This document shows, one piece after another, positions 38,301 to 50,091 of a stretch of DNA of 64,000 bases. The DNA is taken from NCBI RefSeq assembly GCF_040807025.1, contig NC_090942.1, forward strand, positions 191,884,247 to 191,948,246. Reading direction: 5' to 3'. The stretch comes from Struthio camelus (lineage: Eukaryota > Chordata > Aves > Struthioniformes > Struthionidae). How positions within the stretch are numbered: position 1 is the stretch's first letter; the number at the start of each line of letters is the position of its first letter. The notes beneath the pieces were generated by a model, which did no database searches, was not told the origin of the DNA, and saw only the letters and a list, made by a program, of their open reading frames with translations. The position numbers and the translations under genes are program-made.

Positions 38301-39985
38301 TCATAGAGTCACAGAATGGCTGAGGTTGGAGGAGATTTCTAGAGATCATCTAGTCCAACCTCCCTGCTCAAGCAGGCTCACCTAGAGCATATTTCCCAGG
38401 ATCACATCCAGGTGGGTTTTGACTATCTCCAGTGAAGGAGACTCCACAGCCTCTCTAGGCAACCTGTTCCAGTGCACCCTCACAGTGAAGAAGTTTTTTT
38501 CTCAGGTTCAGATGGAACGTCCTGTGGTTCAGTTGGTGCCTGTTGCCTCTTGTTCTGTTGCTGGGCACCACGGAGAAGACTCTGGCCTCATCCTCTTGAC
38601 ACCCTCCCTTCAGATACTTGTACACATTGATAAGGTTACTCCCCTTCAACCTTCTCTTCTCCAGATTGAACATGCCTGGCTCTCTCAGTCTTTCCTCAGA
38701 GGAGAGATGCTCCAGTCCCCCAGTCACCTTCGTAGCCCTTAGCTGGACTCGCTCTCCAGCAGCTCCACATCTCTCTTGTAGTGGGGAGCCCAGAACTGGA
38801 CACAAGACTCCAAACGAGGCCTCACCAGGGCTGAGGAGAGGGGCAGGATCACCTCCCTCGACCTGCTGGCAACACTCTGCCTAATGCACCCCAGGAGACC
38901 ATTGGCCTTCTTGGTCACAAGGGCACATTGCTGGCTCACGCTTAACTTTCCACCAGGACTCCCAGGTCCCTCTCTGAAGAGCTGCTTTCCAGCAGGTGAA
39001 CCTCCAGCCTGCCCTGGTGCCTGGGATTATTCCTCCCCAGGTACAGGACCCTGCACTTGATTTTGCTGAACTTCATGAGGTTCCCCTCTGCCCGTCTCTC
39101 CAGGCTAGTGAGGAGCCTTTGAATGGCAACACAGGCCTCTGGGCTATCAGTCACTCCCCCCAGTTTAGTGTCATCAGCAAATTTGCTGAGGGTGCACTCT
39201 GTCCCTTCCTCCAGGTCATATGTTGAACAAGACCGGACCCAGTATTGACCCCTGGGGGACACCGTTAGCTCCAGGCCTCCAGCTTGACTCTGTGCCACTG
39301 ATGACAACCCTCTGAGCTCGGCCAGCCAGCCAGTTCTCAATCCACCTCACTGTCCACTCATCCAGCCCTCCACTTCCTGAGCTTGCCTACAGGAATGTGA
39401 CGGGAGACAGTATCAAAAGCCTTGCTGAAGTCCAGGGAGACAACATCCACTCCTCTCTCCTCATCTACCAGTCATTCCATCCTAGAAGGCTCTCAGGTTG
39501 GTCAAGCATGATTTCCCTTTGGTGAATCCATGCTGACTACTCCTGATCACCTTCTTGTCCTCCAGATGCTCAGTGATGACCTCCAGGGTGAGCTGTTCCA
39601 TCACCTTCCCAGGGCTGGAGGTGAGGCTGACAGGCCTGTAGTTTCCTGGCTCCTCCTCCTTGCCCTTTTGGAAGACTGGAGTGACACTGGCTTTCTTGCA
39701 GTCCTCAGGCACCTCTCCTGTTCTCCAGGACCTTTCAAAGATGATAGAGAGTGGCCTAGCAATGATGTCCGCCAGCTCCCTCAGCACTCACGGGTGCATC
39801 TCATCAGGGCCTACGGACTTGTGGATGTCAAGTCTGCCTAAATGATCTCTAACCCGATCCTGTTTGACCAAGGGAGGGTCTTCCTTTCTCCAGACTTCCT
39901 CCAGGGTCAGGGATTCCTGAAGGGTGGCATCTCTTTGCTGAATGATCTTCTCCAAGACTACCTGCACTCCTTCGCTGAGCACTGA
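38301..39985 (-). mobile_element. 5'-truncated CR1 LINE, about 1.7 kb
   Basis: The plus strand starts with the antisense tail (TCATAGAGTCACAGAATGGC, GAGGTTGGAGGAGATTTC, ATCATCTAGTCCAACCTCCC). It then runs continuously through antisense ORF2 to the RT finger/palm region at 39,985. The endonuclease domain and 5' UTR are missing, the usual result of incomplete reverse transcription. Good similarity along the whole length to the copy at 53 kb indicates a comparatively young subfamily. The sequence beyond 39,985 no longer resembles CR1. Confidence 0.96.
38455..39982 (-). pseudogene. Decayed CR1 ORF2 (reverse transcriptase) remnant
   Basis: CR1 ORF2 encodes an endonuclease and reverse transcriptase that insert the element by target-primed reverse transcription. 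Only the RT and C-terminal part is present. From its 5' end it shows HKSVGPDEMHP, then [52 protein letters not shown], the catalytic FADDTK block (FADD codons at 39,170-39,181) and the C-terminal [12 protein letters not shown] and [11 protein letters not shown] blocks. An in-frame TGA lies at 39,788-39,790, right after DEMHP. The region between the RT fingers and FADD contains further stops, and a frame change occurs near 38,940. The product cannot be functional even though the catalytic aspartates survive. Confidence 0.93.
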
Positions 39986-42566
39986 AACAAGCTCAGACCA
40001 TGTTTGCTGCTGGCTGTAGCAATGGCCTTAATGTATGGCTATATAAATATATGCCTAAACCTGACGTACCAATGCATAAGTACATCCAGACCTACCTCTC
40101 TCAGTTATGGTGTCCAACAACACCTCAGAACAGATGTGCTCAGGAGCTGTTTGCCACATAAGAGGGATCCAAAACACCTCGTAATAGGTTCTGGAGCCTT
40201 TCAACAGACCTTTGAAGAAGGCAAGGGAACATGGAGGATCACCACTCCACATGGACGCAGACACATGCTGGGGAGAGTAAGAGAGACAAAGGGAGGATCA
40301 TTCGGAAGAGGAAGTCAGAGAAAGCCCAGCAGGAGAATGGGGGTACAGTTAACTGCCTTACCACCCAAGTTTGCACCCAAGCCTCAGCTGAACAACAGTG
40401 GGAATGGGCAAGCTCTGATGCATGGGGAAGAGCCCAGATGTAGCTGCTCTGGCAAGCCAAGTGCCCCTGGGATGTTCCTGCCTCCTCAGCCCAGGTTAGA
40501 TGCTATGGACCTTGCCAGCCTTCACAGTGACAACACAGCACCAAGCCAGTAGTTGGTCCTTCCTCAGGCCTGAAGTGAGGCATTGGAAGCCACAGGCAAG
40601 ACTGTTCATGTTTTGTTGGAAAAGGGAACAAACTGCCATGTGTGGGAGAAGTAGCTCTCTTTGAATGTCCAGAGGAATTAAGTGTCTCTGCTTTCTGTCT
40701 ATACATCATCTGTAATTTTGGGACACTTGAAAATTTCTGGACAGATTCAGCTTCTGTATTGTCACCTGATTATGATCTATTGTACTACAGAAACAATTAC
40801 AGCAAGGATTATGGGTACTAGCTGCTGGATTTTGAACACTAACCAAACAGGCAACTCACAGCTCCCATTAGGCACCAGGGAGCAATTTCCAGTCACAGTC
40901 GGGTTGAAAGCTAGCCTATGTGGAGTATCAAAAGTTAGGAAAAAGCACTATGTATTCAGACTCTTCATCCATCCTTTTTACCAAAAATAGCTTGTATGTA
41001 GCAAAATATGGGATGAACATGGTGCTAGGAGAGGTCATGAAAGGGTAAATGCTCAATGTTCTAGGGAAGTGGATAGTGGTATTTAACCATCACTTTCAAT
41101 TCCAGAGGCTTTGGCCTGTACACAAGCGCTAGAAACCTCCTTATCAGAGCTTTTCCCACAGTTTTAAGTACCTACCAAGCCTACAATCTGAGCAAGTCTG
41201 CCTGAAAAGGCTGGTGACGCTGGAAGCTCCATCTGTTGCTCATTCACAGCACGTACTGCCAGGGGACTGCGAATGCCACTCTTCCACCTTCTCGTACTCT
41301 CACACTGCTTTGCATAGATAAGATTTCAGAAGCACATTTGTGGCTCTGCTCGGAGGGGATGTGACAACACACTTGCCATGCTTTTCCTCTGCTGACAAGC
41401 CTTCTCTGCAGATAGCAGATTGGACTGCTGCTTACTTTATTGTCTGAAAACACAAAATTACACATGAATGTTTTCTCTATACTCTTTTCAGGTAGGTGTT
41501 TCTTTCCTGTGCTGTTTCTTCAGCAGCATTTAAGTCTCATGCTTTTAATCAATATTGTGCCTTAACTTTCCTGACTGTGCCATAATTTATCCTTCCTTTG
41601 CGTTTTAGCTGTATGTCATTTGCATCTCTTCCTGCTTTGACTGGAAACGATCCTGTTGAGCAGGACAATTGAAGCACTCAGTGCCACCAGCTACTACGTA
41701 AATGGGAAAGGCAAAGCATTCATTCCCAAAGAACCGTATTGGACAAAAAGTTTAGAAGCTTTCAAAGACTTTCAATGCTTCCCTTTTGGAGTGCCCAGCT
41801 GAGATGATCACGAGCAGCCGTCAAAGGTGCAAAGCCCTACTATTGTTTTAAAGGCTTGATAAACCGTCAGGTGATAACTATCGACATCACATACTACAGA
41901 GGAAAGTTGCATTCTGGAGCAGTGTCCGTGTGAACACAATTGCAATTTGCACACTCCTCAGTGGTTTGGTGTCTTTCATTTAATTTGGGATTCGTGGACA
42001 AATTGACATGAAATCATAGAATCAATTCATGGTGCAGAGCATCAGAACCTCCAAGTTTAAGAAGAATAAATTGGACCATAGTACTTGCTCCTCTGCTCTT
42101 CAAAGCCTGAATTTTCCCCCAACACACACATGTATGAGTGGATGCCATGATGTAAATGAAAGGAGAAGAACAGATTGAGTTGCCCTGTGGTTCTTAGATG
42201 TGGTGAGAGTAGAAGGAAGGCAGGAATGTATTTAAGCCATTGTCCCACACAGAATTCGTATTCCCAGCACTGAGTCACACCTTTTTTCCAGCTCCCAAAG
42301 TTTGTTTCTCGGAGACATGGTGTGAGACAACAGTCATGCTTTGGAGAGCAGAGGTAGTGCAGTAGCACCACTGGAGAGTGACAAAGGAAGGTGGTAATGG
42401 GAATATTGCATCCCCTTAGCTTTTCCAGTAAATCTGAGCAGATACTAGACTCTATTCCAAGGTATCATCATAGAAAGCAGTTGTTAGTTACTGAAGAGCC
42501 ATTTTAAATTAAATGACTAATGAAAGGAAATACAAATCAGTGAGGGAGCATCGCTGCTGGGTAGTT

Positions 42567-42594
42567 GTTTAATGGAACTAAGGTTCCATTAAAC
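42567..42594. repeat. Perfect 12-bp hairpin with 4-nt loop
   Basis: GTTTAATGGAAC (42,567-42,578) and GTTCCATTAAAC (42,583-42,594) are exact reverse complements around the loop TAAG. The 9-mer AACTAAGGT also occurs twice (42,577-42,585 and 42,592-42,600), so the structure combines an inverted and a direct repeat, as expected from local template switching during replication. Confidence 0.92.
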
Positions 42595-42699
42595 TAAGGT
42601 AAAAGAGAATTCAAACTATGAAGCAAGTTTCAGTTCTAAATATTGGAAGCTCAAGAGAGCAAAGAAAAGTGTACATTATTCAGAAACAGCTTCTGTAGG

Positions 42700-43250
42700 C
42701 ACAGAACGCAGATTTGTTATTGAAATGACTGCAAAGTAATTGCCAAAGAGAACAACATTCCTGACTTGCCTAATTATTTGTTGTGCATAAATATTTTGGA
42801 AGAGCCCTTGGGCGTTAATAATATATCACAAAATAAAAAATGATTACTTATAGTCAAACTTCTGAAGTTTGTGTAAAAGAATAATGTGACTTTTCAAGGT
42901 GCATATTTGCTTTTGTGTGTGAAAAAGTAACAACTTCAAACATAGTCTTTACGAGTGCATCCCTTATTGATAGAGAAGAGCATAGTGATGATAATTTCAT
43001 AATAAATTCAGTTCATGCTACTGTAATGATGTTTGTCTAGCAGTAACTTAGGAATTACAATTAGCTTTAACATTAATTAATTCATTGTGATTTTTGTGTG
43101 CTACTAACACATTTTACATCCTCTGCTGGATCAGAATTACCCCAGGTTAATGGAAAATTTTTCTACGCATGAATTTTCAAAATGCTTTTTCAAATACAGC
43201 AAAGCATACACCAAAGAAAAGCAAACTCTTGGGAGCATCTGTATGCAAAA
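42700..43250. promoter_or_regulatory. Candidate conserved non-coding/enhancer-like block
   Basis: This 550-bp block is AT-rich, has no repeat I recognise and holds several homeodomain-type cores: TAATTA-related ATTACAATTAG near 43,053, ATTAATTAATT at 43,072-43,082, and CTAATTATTTG near 42,770. Such clusters are common in vertebrate developmental enhancers but also arise by chance in AT-rich DNA. The assignment is inference, and the limits are arbitrary. Confidence 0.15.
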
Positions 43251-43846
43251 TGAAATTTCTAATTCATGCTCTGCATCTTTGTTTCTCTACTAGCAATGTG
43301 AAATCTTAAAATAAATTGAATACCATAATAGCCAGATCCTGTATCATGGTCATAGCATCAAGATTAAATCATTAAGAGCTAAGATTTAGAGTTTATAATC
43401 TAGAAAAAGGGTGGCTGGGACAGGAAAAGCCAGTTGTGATCAGCCCTACGTAGGGAAACTTCTTACCAACTTTGCTAGTACCATGATCTACTTTTGAAGC
43501 TTGGTGCTTTGTGTAGCTGAACCTTAATTCAAATACCATGAGTTTAACTGCGAAAGAGGGAAAGGCATTACTTCAGCCACACAGGGGATAAAAGTTAGAA
43601 GTTAGAAGTTGAAATTAAGCAATGAAGAATAAAAGATACATATAAATGAGAAAACAGCTGACGGTGAAGTGTCTCAGAATAAGCTGCCAAAATTGCCATT
43701 AAAAAAAAAATGAGCAAAGATAGTACGTTACAGACAGCCATGCTCCACTACCTGGGAGCAGCAGTGGTTTATCTATCTTTTTAAATTTGGCATATTTCAG
43801 ACCCAAGTCTGCAGCAGTTTGTCTACCCATGCTCAACTAAGTTTAA

Positions 43847-44053
43847 TTTGCTGCTTGCCGTTCCTGTGCTAAGGACCGTAATGACAGCAGATGGGACAAA
43901 GACAAGTTTCACACCAGAGGCAAGATGGTGAAGTCCATGCTGCCGAGCATGCAGAAGAAGGAGCTGCTATTCCGCACTTTCACTGCACTGAGGGATGCTG
44001 GAACCCCTGGCTGGCCCTCTTCTCCGTGGTATAGAGGAAAGGCAATTTGGTAG
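43847..44053 (+). other. Short open segment with coding-like composition
   Basis: A plus-strand frame between stops at 43,844 and 44,051 encodes about 68 residues. The middle (43,868-43,990) is markedly richer in G and C than its flanks and gives a charged, lysine/arginine/aspartate-rich peptide including DKDKFHTRGKMVKSMLPS. A weak pyrimidine tract ending in AG precedes it and a GTGAAG that could serve as a weak splice donor lies inside it. It may be a fragment of a processed pseudogene, an isolated exon or chance. I do not recognise the family. Confidence 0.2.
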
Positions 44054-45240
44054 AGGTAACCTCCACCGAGAGGTTGGAAATACCCCATAAGGAGACAAGT
44101 GTGGAGTCAGTCTTTATTAAAGAGTTGTGATTATTTAAAATAAACCCCTTTTTCACACCTGTCCACAGAAAAGGAAGAAGGGGAAGGAGGCAAAGCTGAG
44201 CAAATAGGTGGCTACACATAATCATGTGGAAGCTGTTTAATAATGAACAACGCATTTAATAACCAAAGACATGCCATCTTTTCGTCTGGATAATGAATAG
44301 GCGAGACAAAGACTTGGAAGAAAATCTCACTCTCCCTTTGTTGCTATGACAGCCTTATGAAAAATATTAGGCAGAAGATAACATAAGCATCAAACTCAGG
44401 ATGTGAAATTCCAGTGAAATCAGGACATTGTCTGATAGAATAGTTGGGTAATTCAAAAAGAGCCTCTGTCGTCTTCTTCAAGGCCAAAGAAATAGTCCGA
44501 GCTCATCCTGAATGTATCGTTCTGTCCCCCTAGCTAGGTTTAGGTCTGATTTTAACATTATCCTCAGTGCTGAATAGACTGAACCTCACTCAGCTCATTC
44601 AAAATGACCAGCTGCTATGAAATGATTTGGTAGTGCAAGCAGGTATTCTGAGATGTGCCCAGCACAACAACCCAATAAGAGGTAAGCCCATAGGTCGAAC
44701 ACCTTTCTATCTACAGGCTTAATTATGCCGAGAAATCAATACAAGAGACAAGGGGCAACTTAGGGCCAAGACCCAAGAGAGGACTCACATAGGTGAAGTA
44801 CTGGAGTGCAACTGGACTTTGCAAATGCCAGACTGGACTTCCTCACTTTTCACTTACCTGCTACCTAACTTTCAACAGTGTCCTACTTTAAAGCAAGTTA
44901 ATAGCACCTGTAGCTTTAATTCATATTCAGACCAAGCCCAGACCTATACAGCCCAGGACCTAAGCCAGATCAGGACCCCTTCACAGAGGCACCACTCTCA
45001 AAACCTAGCTGACACAGTCAGCATCAACCTTTTTATAAAACGCATTAGCTACTGCTCTCCCTCTACCTAAAGCTAGAACGTAGTGGGAGTGCTTCAAGCG
45101 ATTTCTACCTGTAATTTTGTCATCTAGCACTTTTAGCACTAGGCCAGTGTTGAAACCCTGAGGTGATTTGAAGCCATACTTTGTAGAAGAGCATTCAGTC
45201 CTTGAATATAAGATTATAAGCTCGTGGAGCAGGAACAGCA

Positions 45241-46160
45241 TGTGTGACGTACCACCAGAGGGGCGCCCGGGATTCTTTCGGATTCCGGTGTTAGGTATGA
45301 AAATTTATTAGAGATAAGAGGTTATAACAAAGCTAAAAGTTTAGCAAAGCTAGAAATATAACAGAACTGAAAATATGTATACGTATCAGAGCTATACAGT
45401 TCAATCATGAGTGTGCAGCACAGCTTCTGGTCTCGCCATTTATGGGCCACCCTTCTGGCTTAATTTTCCTGAGTCTCTCCTCACCAAGCCATTGACATCA
45501 GAGGTGTCCCAGCTGATGAGTGGTCCTTCGGTCCGCAGGCCAACTGATGACCATAGGTCCAAATCCACACACAAACCTATGTAGCTTGCTCCCTTTCATA
45601 GCCAGTCATAACAATGCCAGTTCCCAGTTATACCAAAGTTGTGTGGCTCGAGGCAATAGCAGCGTGCAGATCACTGTGCTCAGTCCACAGTGCTGCTCCC
45701 TTGGTACCAATGGACCCATGAACGGGTCGTTCTGTGGCGAATGGCTCCACAGCATGAGATCTTCATGGTGTGGGTCTGCAGTGTCACTTCTCCTTTGTCT
45801 GGACTTGTCAACCATGGAGTCGTTGGAGGGTGTGTTCCCATACTGCAGCAACCCCTCAGTGTGATGGCACCAGCCATGGTGCATCCAGTTTGTTAATTCA
45901 CGAGCAAACCCCTCTTCTATGGGCAGCACCATCCCCAGTCCCGCACTTGCCTATGTGGCGCCTGTCAGCATGCACTCTCGCATCCTCCACCCATCCGACT
46001 CAAAGGCAGAATGGGCCCATAAGTGTGCAATCCAGGCCATCCCAGGCTGTGATAGCTCACCAGCAAGTTGAAGTCCACGGTCCCAGTTTTCCAGTTTGCT
46101 TTCAGACTTTGTTTAATATATAGCACAGGACTCTTCCCTGCACTGTTAGTGACCACCTTG
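45241..46160 (-). mobile_element. Probable LTR / endogenous retrovirus remnant
   Basis: The low-coordinate edge looks like the 3' end of a minus-strand LTR. The minus strand ends in ...GTACGTCACACA (LTRs typically end in CA), and an AATAAA polyadenylation signal lies about 65 bp before the end (minus strand of 45,305-45,310), as expected for R-U5. GC content and texture change sharply at 45,241. Further inside, the minus strand has open frames of 108 and 63 codons in different phases (45,606-45,932 and 45,965-46,156) that could be decayed internal sequence or simply LTR. I cannot identify gag, pol or env motifs. No target-site duplication is evident and the high-coordinate limit is a guess. 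Class III (ERVL-like) membership is possible but unproven. Confidence 0.4.
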
Positions 46161-46329
46161 GCCTACGATTGACTGCTCTAGGATAAAGCTCTAAGCATCA
46201 AGCTAGAGATTTGCACCAAGCCTGTAATTCCTCCTATCTTTTCTGCACAATGGCATAGCTTCAGGAAGAGAGATAGAGGAAGCTGTTTTCCTTCTTAGGG
46301 GCGAGGCGCTACTGCCTTCTCTTTTAACC

Positions 46330-46410
46330 CTACAAGGACAGCCTGGGAACAGAACCTGGGACTCTTGCTCTAGCCTAGTAGCTAGATAACTTAACACAGT
46401 AGTCAGTGGA
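46330..46410 (-). mobile_element. tRNA-derived SINE-like (MIR-type) fragment
   Basis: On the minus strand, GTTAAGTTATCTAGCTACTA is followed by GGCTAGAGCAAGAGTCCCAG and GTTCTGTTCCCAGGCTG. This matches the layout of tRNA-derived amniote SINE heads: an A-box-like GTTAAG part, then a B-box-like GGTTCTGTTCCC, shaped like the GGTTCRANTCC consensus. The promoter boxes are degenerate, so it is presumably inactive. It lies next to the probable LTR remnant. Confidence 0.4.
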
Positions 46411-49400
46411 AGCATCAGCTCCTCTCACCATCTTGAAGAAAGAGCATGAGCCTTGCATCATTTTGTAAAGAATATTGTCATCTGTCTAGCCTGTGATCTC
46501 CAGTTTGGCGAAAGTGTCCCTTGAAGAGGGATCTCGACTCCTTATAGACCCCTCTAGAGCAGACTGGCCACATCCACTCTGTGCAGTACTCAGCAGGTCA
46601 TCGTGTACTACCCAGTGGTACTCAGATAAAATTATTCTTTTTTGTGTGTGTTTTTTCAGTGCAAGGTATCTAAAAAGTTGAAAATGCCACCCACGTGAGT
46701 GGTGTTGCTATAGCATAAAGATGAAATTTTGTGTAGCAAGTCCTGGAGTGTAGCAAAAAGGCAGCTGATGGTGCTGTTGCGGTTAAGCTTTTGGAGAACC
46801 TTGGAGGAGCCATATCTTGCATATACAGCATGTAGGAAGGGATTCCTGCAGTGAATTATCCCCAGCAGCGATGTCCCAGTGTTGCCTTGGAGAGGACTAG
46901 CTGGAGCTGTCCAAAGCACAGCCATGGAGCAATATCACAGCTGAGCAGTGTGAACAACTGAGGGTCTATGGCTTGCTGAACCTGTGTTATTCAGTGGTAT
47001 GGGCATGCCCTCAGTCTCTTCTTCCCTAGTATGTAGTCATTGAACATACTTTGCTAGATTTCACTCCTAGATCTGGTACCATAGAGTTAGACAATACAGC
47101 ACCTCACTTTCAGCCAAAGCAATCTTTCATACCCTTCAGAACCATATAACCCTTCAGATTCCTATTGGCAGAATATTCAATAACTTTGAAGAACAGGACA
47201 CTCTTACTAACATACTTTTATAGCCTGATTTTGCAATTGAAGTTTTGGCAGCTAGCTTTTGCAACTTTGGCCAAAACCTGTAAATAATGGAGAGAAGAGC
47301 CTTTATCTTTGCAACTCAGGCTGCTGAACACCTGGTCTTTTCTTCAGTTCCCATAAATCTGCTAATTATAAGAGACATGAACTCTAGAACAGATGGAGGA
47401 CGGTGGGATTTCTCCCTTCAGCTTGATGCCTTCTGGTGGCCATTCAGGAGAGAAAAACCTGACAGATAAATTAGAGGTAAGATTGGGAATTATGAAAGAA
47501 AAATGCTACCCGAATGAAAATGTCTATACCATCCCAGCAAAAAAAAAAAGCTCATGAGGGAACATCACCATAGAGAGGAAGTCCCTCTGCAGCTCGACAA
47601 AGGCCAAACCAGGTCCTGAACAAAATATGAGTTTATATCACTGCCATCTGATCCTCTTCCAGGATAGAAAACTGAACAGGAGATCATAATGATCCTAAAA
47701 AAGAGATTATAAAACACCTTCTGGGATTTGAGCCATGTGAATAACAAATTTAGAGACATAAACAAGCCAGGCCAACGAAACCAAAAATGAGTTGCTCGTA
47801 CCCCCAGCATACAGCCCTGTACTAAGGCATATTCAGGGTACGTCATAATTTATTTCAAACTTATTGAACATTTCTAAGCCACAAAAAAAAAAAAAAAACA
47901 GAACAAAAAATGATGAATATGAGTTTCCTAGCTGCCTTCCCACACACTCTACCACATAGTTTTTCTCCCATGCATAACATATGCTGATTTTGCAGAGGGC
48001 CTTCTATTTTCTAAAGCCAGCCCTGCAGTGAAAACACACAGTTTCTGTGCTGAATCAGTGTTATGCCAGTGTTCTCTGTCAAATTCAGGCAGCAAGTCAG
48101 CAGCATGAAAACTTCTTAGCTACCAATGACTGGGGAAGGAGGATGGAAAGTCAGAGGTAGTCCTTGTCCTCCTGAGAAATCTAGTATTTTCTGTTCCTAC
48201 AGACTTTATTCTTCTGAATGTAGGACAAATGGACAGAAAAGATTGTCTCATGTAGCCCATGTTTTTCTATCGTATGCCTATTTAATTTTACTCGGTTACT
48301 CTTGTATTAAACTCAACAACTTGGTTTTGGCTACAGCATATCTTCCAGAAAGACCTCCAGCGCTAATTTGCAAACACAAATGAAAAATTCACTGCTTCCA
48401 GGGCTAGTTCTTTTCCAATGATGAACCACCTTCACTGTTAAAAGCATAAATCTTATATCTCTTCTGATTTTTAATTGAAAAATCTCATCTGAAGGTTGCT
48501 TCTGGTTCTGGCAGCGTTAAGCCAATGAGTCACCACAGCTCTGATGCAGCTTGACATCTCTTACGCATAGCAAAGAAATCCACAGCCTTATGAAGTGCAG
48601 AAAGCTAAATGGACAAATGCTTCTCATATATCAAATCTACCAGCACACAAACCCATGAATCCTGAGCTGAGCTAACAGCATCCTAGGCACAGGCAAGCAT
48701 CATTTAGGACGTTTTAAATCTAGTATCACAATCAAATATTCAGGAAGAAAAATGGTAATAGAGTTCAATCCCAAACAGAGAACTTTCAGTAAGAAAAAGT
48801 TAAAAATCAGTGGGCTACAGAGGAAGAAGAGATAAAGACAATATTGCATAAACGTTTGAGCTTCAAACTGAAGCTATGAGGATAAAATTATAGCATCAGT
48901 TGTCCCTTTATCTATAGATGGCTTGAAAACTGTGTGAGAAACTTCCCAGTGCTTTCACAGAGTAATAGACTTCAATGTTGCAGTTAATCTTGCTTGCTTG
49001 CCCGCAAGTTTTTTCTGCAAACATCAAGGGATGTCCTAACATTAATCCCAAAGCCCTCTAGACTGGTTTATTGGTTAGTTGCATTAACTCCTTGTCTGTG
49101 GAAGCAAAAATTGTCTAAACAATGTTTTCCCACAAAGCTTTGATTCATAAGGACTCTGCTGTTTTCAGTTTTAGGTCTTCCTGCCTGGCTCGCCCTGCAG
49201 CAAATCAGAGCACTGGTTGTTTCCACTGGCGTAAATTTATAAAATAACTGACCTGAATTCCACCGAATATAAACACACACAAAGTCAGTGCCAGTAGCCT
49301 CCCAAAACACAAACCATGGGACTGTAATCGAAAACCTTCCTTACAACAAAGTCTTGCACTGCTCCAGCATAAAGTCATCTCCCCAGTGCTTTACTTCAGG

Positions 49401-50066
49401 ATGGGTTGAGGATGTCTAAAAGTTAGATAATAAAGTAACAGGAATGACGATTTAACTGTTTTCCATAAAGGGCCAAAAAGTTTGAACTAATAAATCGAAG
49501 AAGCAAGTCGGAGTGTTCTTCAAACGGCAAGGAAAAGATTTACGCAGGCATGCAGGTTTACCTGCCGAAACTCTCACAATCAAGAAGTTGAAAGGTAAAA
49601 ATAAATAATAAAAAAAAAAATCAGTCACTCATTTGTATAGGAGAGCCAATATGCAGAGTGTACTGTACTATTCCAAAATAAATAAAATTGAACTGCTTGC
49701 TTTTAAATCAGGGAAACTTAAAGTGCAACTCTTCTGCCATGACTTGCGAATTTAAAAGCTATATTTAAACAGGGGTGACTCCCTTGGCTCCCTTCGCAGC
49801 TGGTGCAGAGAAAAGAAACTTTAGAGAGTGACTCACCTCATTATGGTGGTGACTATAATGCTTTTAGCTGGTGAGAATCTCTGCAGAAAATTTTGTAATA
49901 GACCTCTGTCTGTGTGTGCATGTGTACACCTGCGTGTGCACGCATTTGTTTAACACAGAGGAGGTTTAAGAGAACAATATTGTGAAAAACAGAAATAATA
50001 TGATTTATTCATTGTCAAGATAATACTAACAGGATGATAACAGTTAGTTGTAATACACTGGAAATC

Positions 50067-50091
50067 AAGTCTAGGGGAGTAGTCTAGACTT
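50067..50091. repeat. 8-bp perfect inverted repeat
   Basis: AAGTCTAG (50,067-50,074) and CTAGACTT (50,084-50,091) are separated by 9 nt. This is a small hairpin, possibly chance. Confidence 0.7.

Larger units (their letters stand above)
39986..45240. other. Unique non-coding DNA
   Basis: No gene is recognised. A 182-codon plus-strand open frame at 40,004-40,552 lies just beyond the CR1 truncation point. It opens with TTG and has no known domain; locally higher GC explains the lack of stops. Between 42,600 and 43,400 the sequence is very AT-rich. A (GTTAGAA)-type repeat of about 2.5 units lies at 43,593-43,611. The hairpin at 42,567 and the open segment at 43,847 are listed separately. Confidence 0.6.

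Noticed and set aside
40004..40552. 182-codon open frame next to the CR1 truncation point
   Set aside because: It has no ATG at its start (TTG) and no similarity to CR1 or any known protein; the GC-rich patch explains the missing stops.
42014..42060. CR1 tail from CATAGAATCA
   Set aside because: Only the short octamer-like word is present; the conserved GGTTGGAAGGGACCT block is absent.
44018..44032. CR1 piece from CTTCTCCGTGGT
   Set aside because: A 12-base identity to CR1 ORF2 with no similarity on either side is insufficient.
47882..47899. Poly(A) tail of a processed pseudogene
   Set aside because: Upstream sequence shows no open frame, known gene similarity or flanking target-site duplication.
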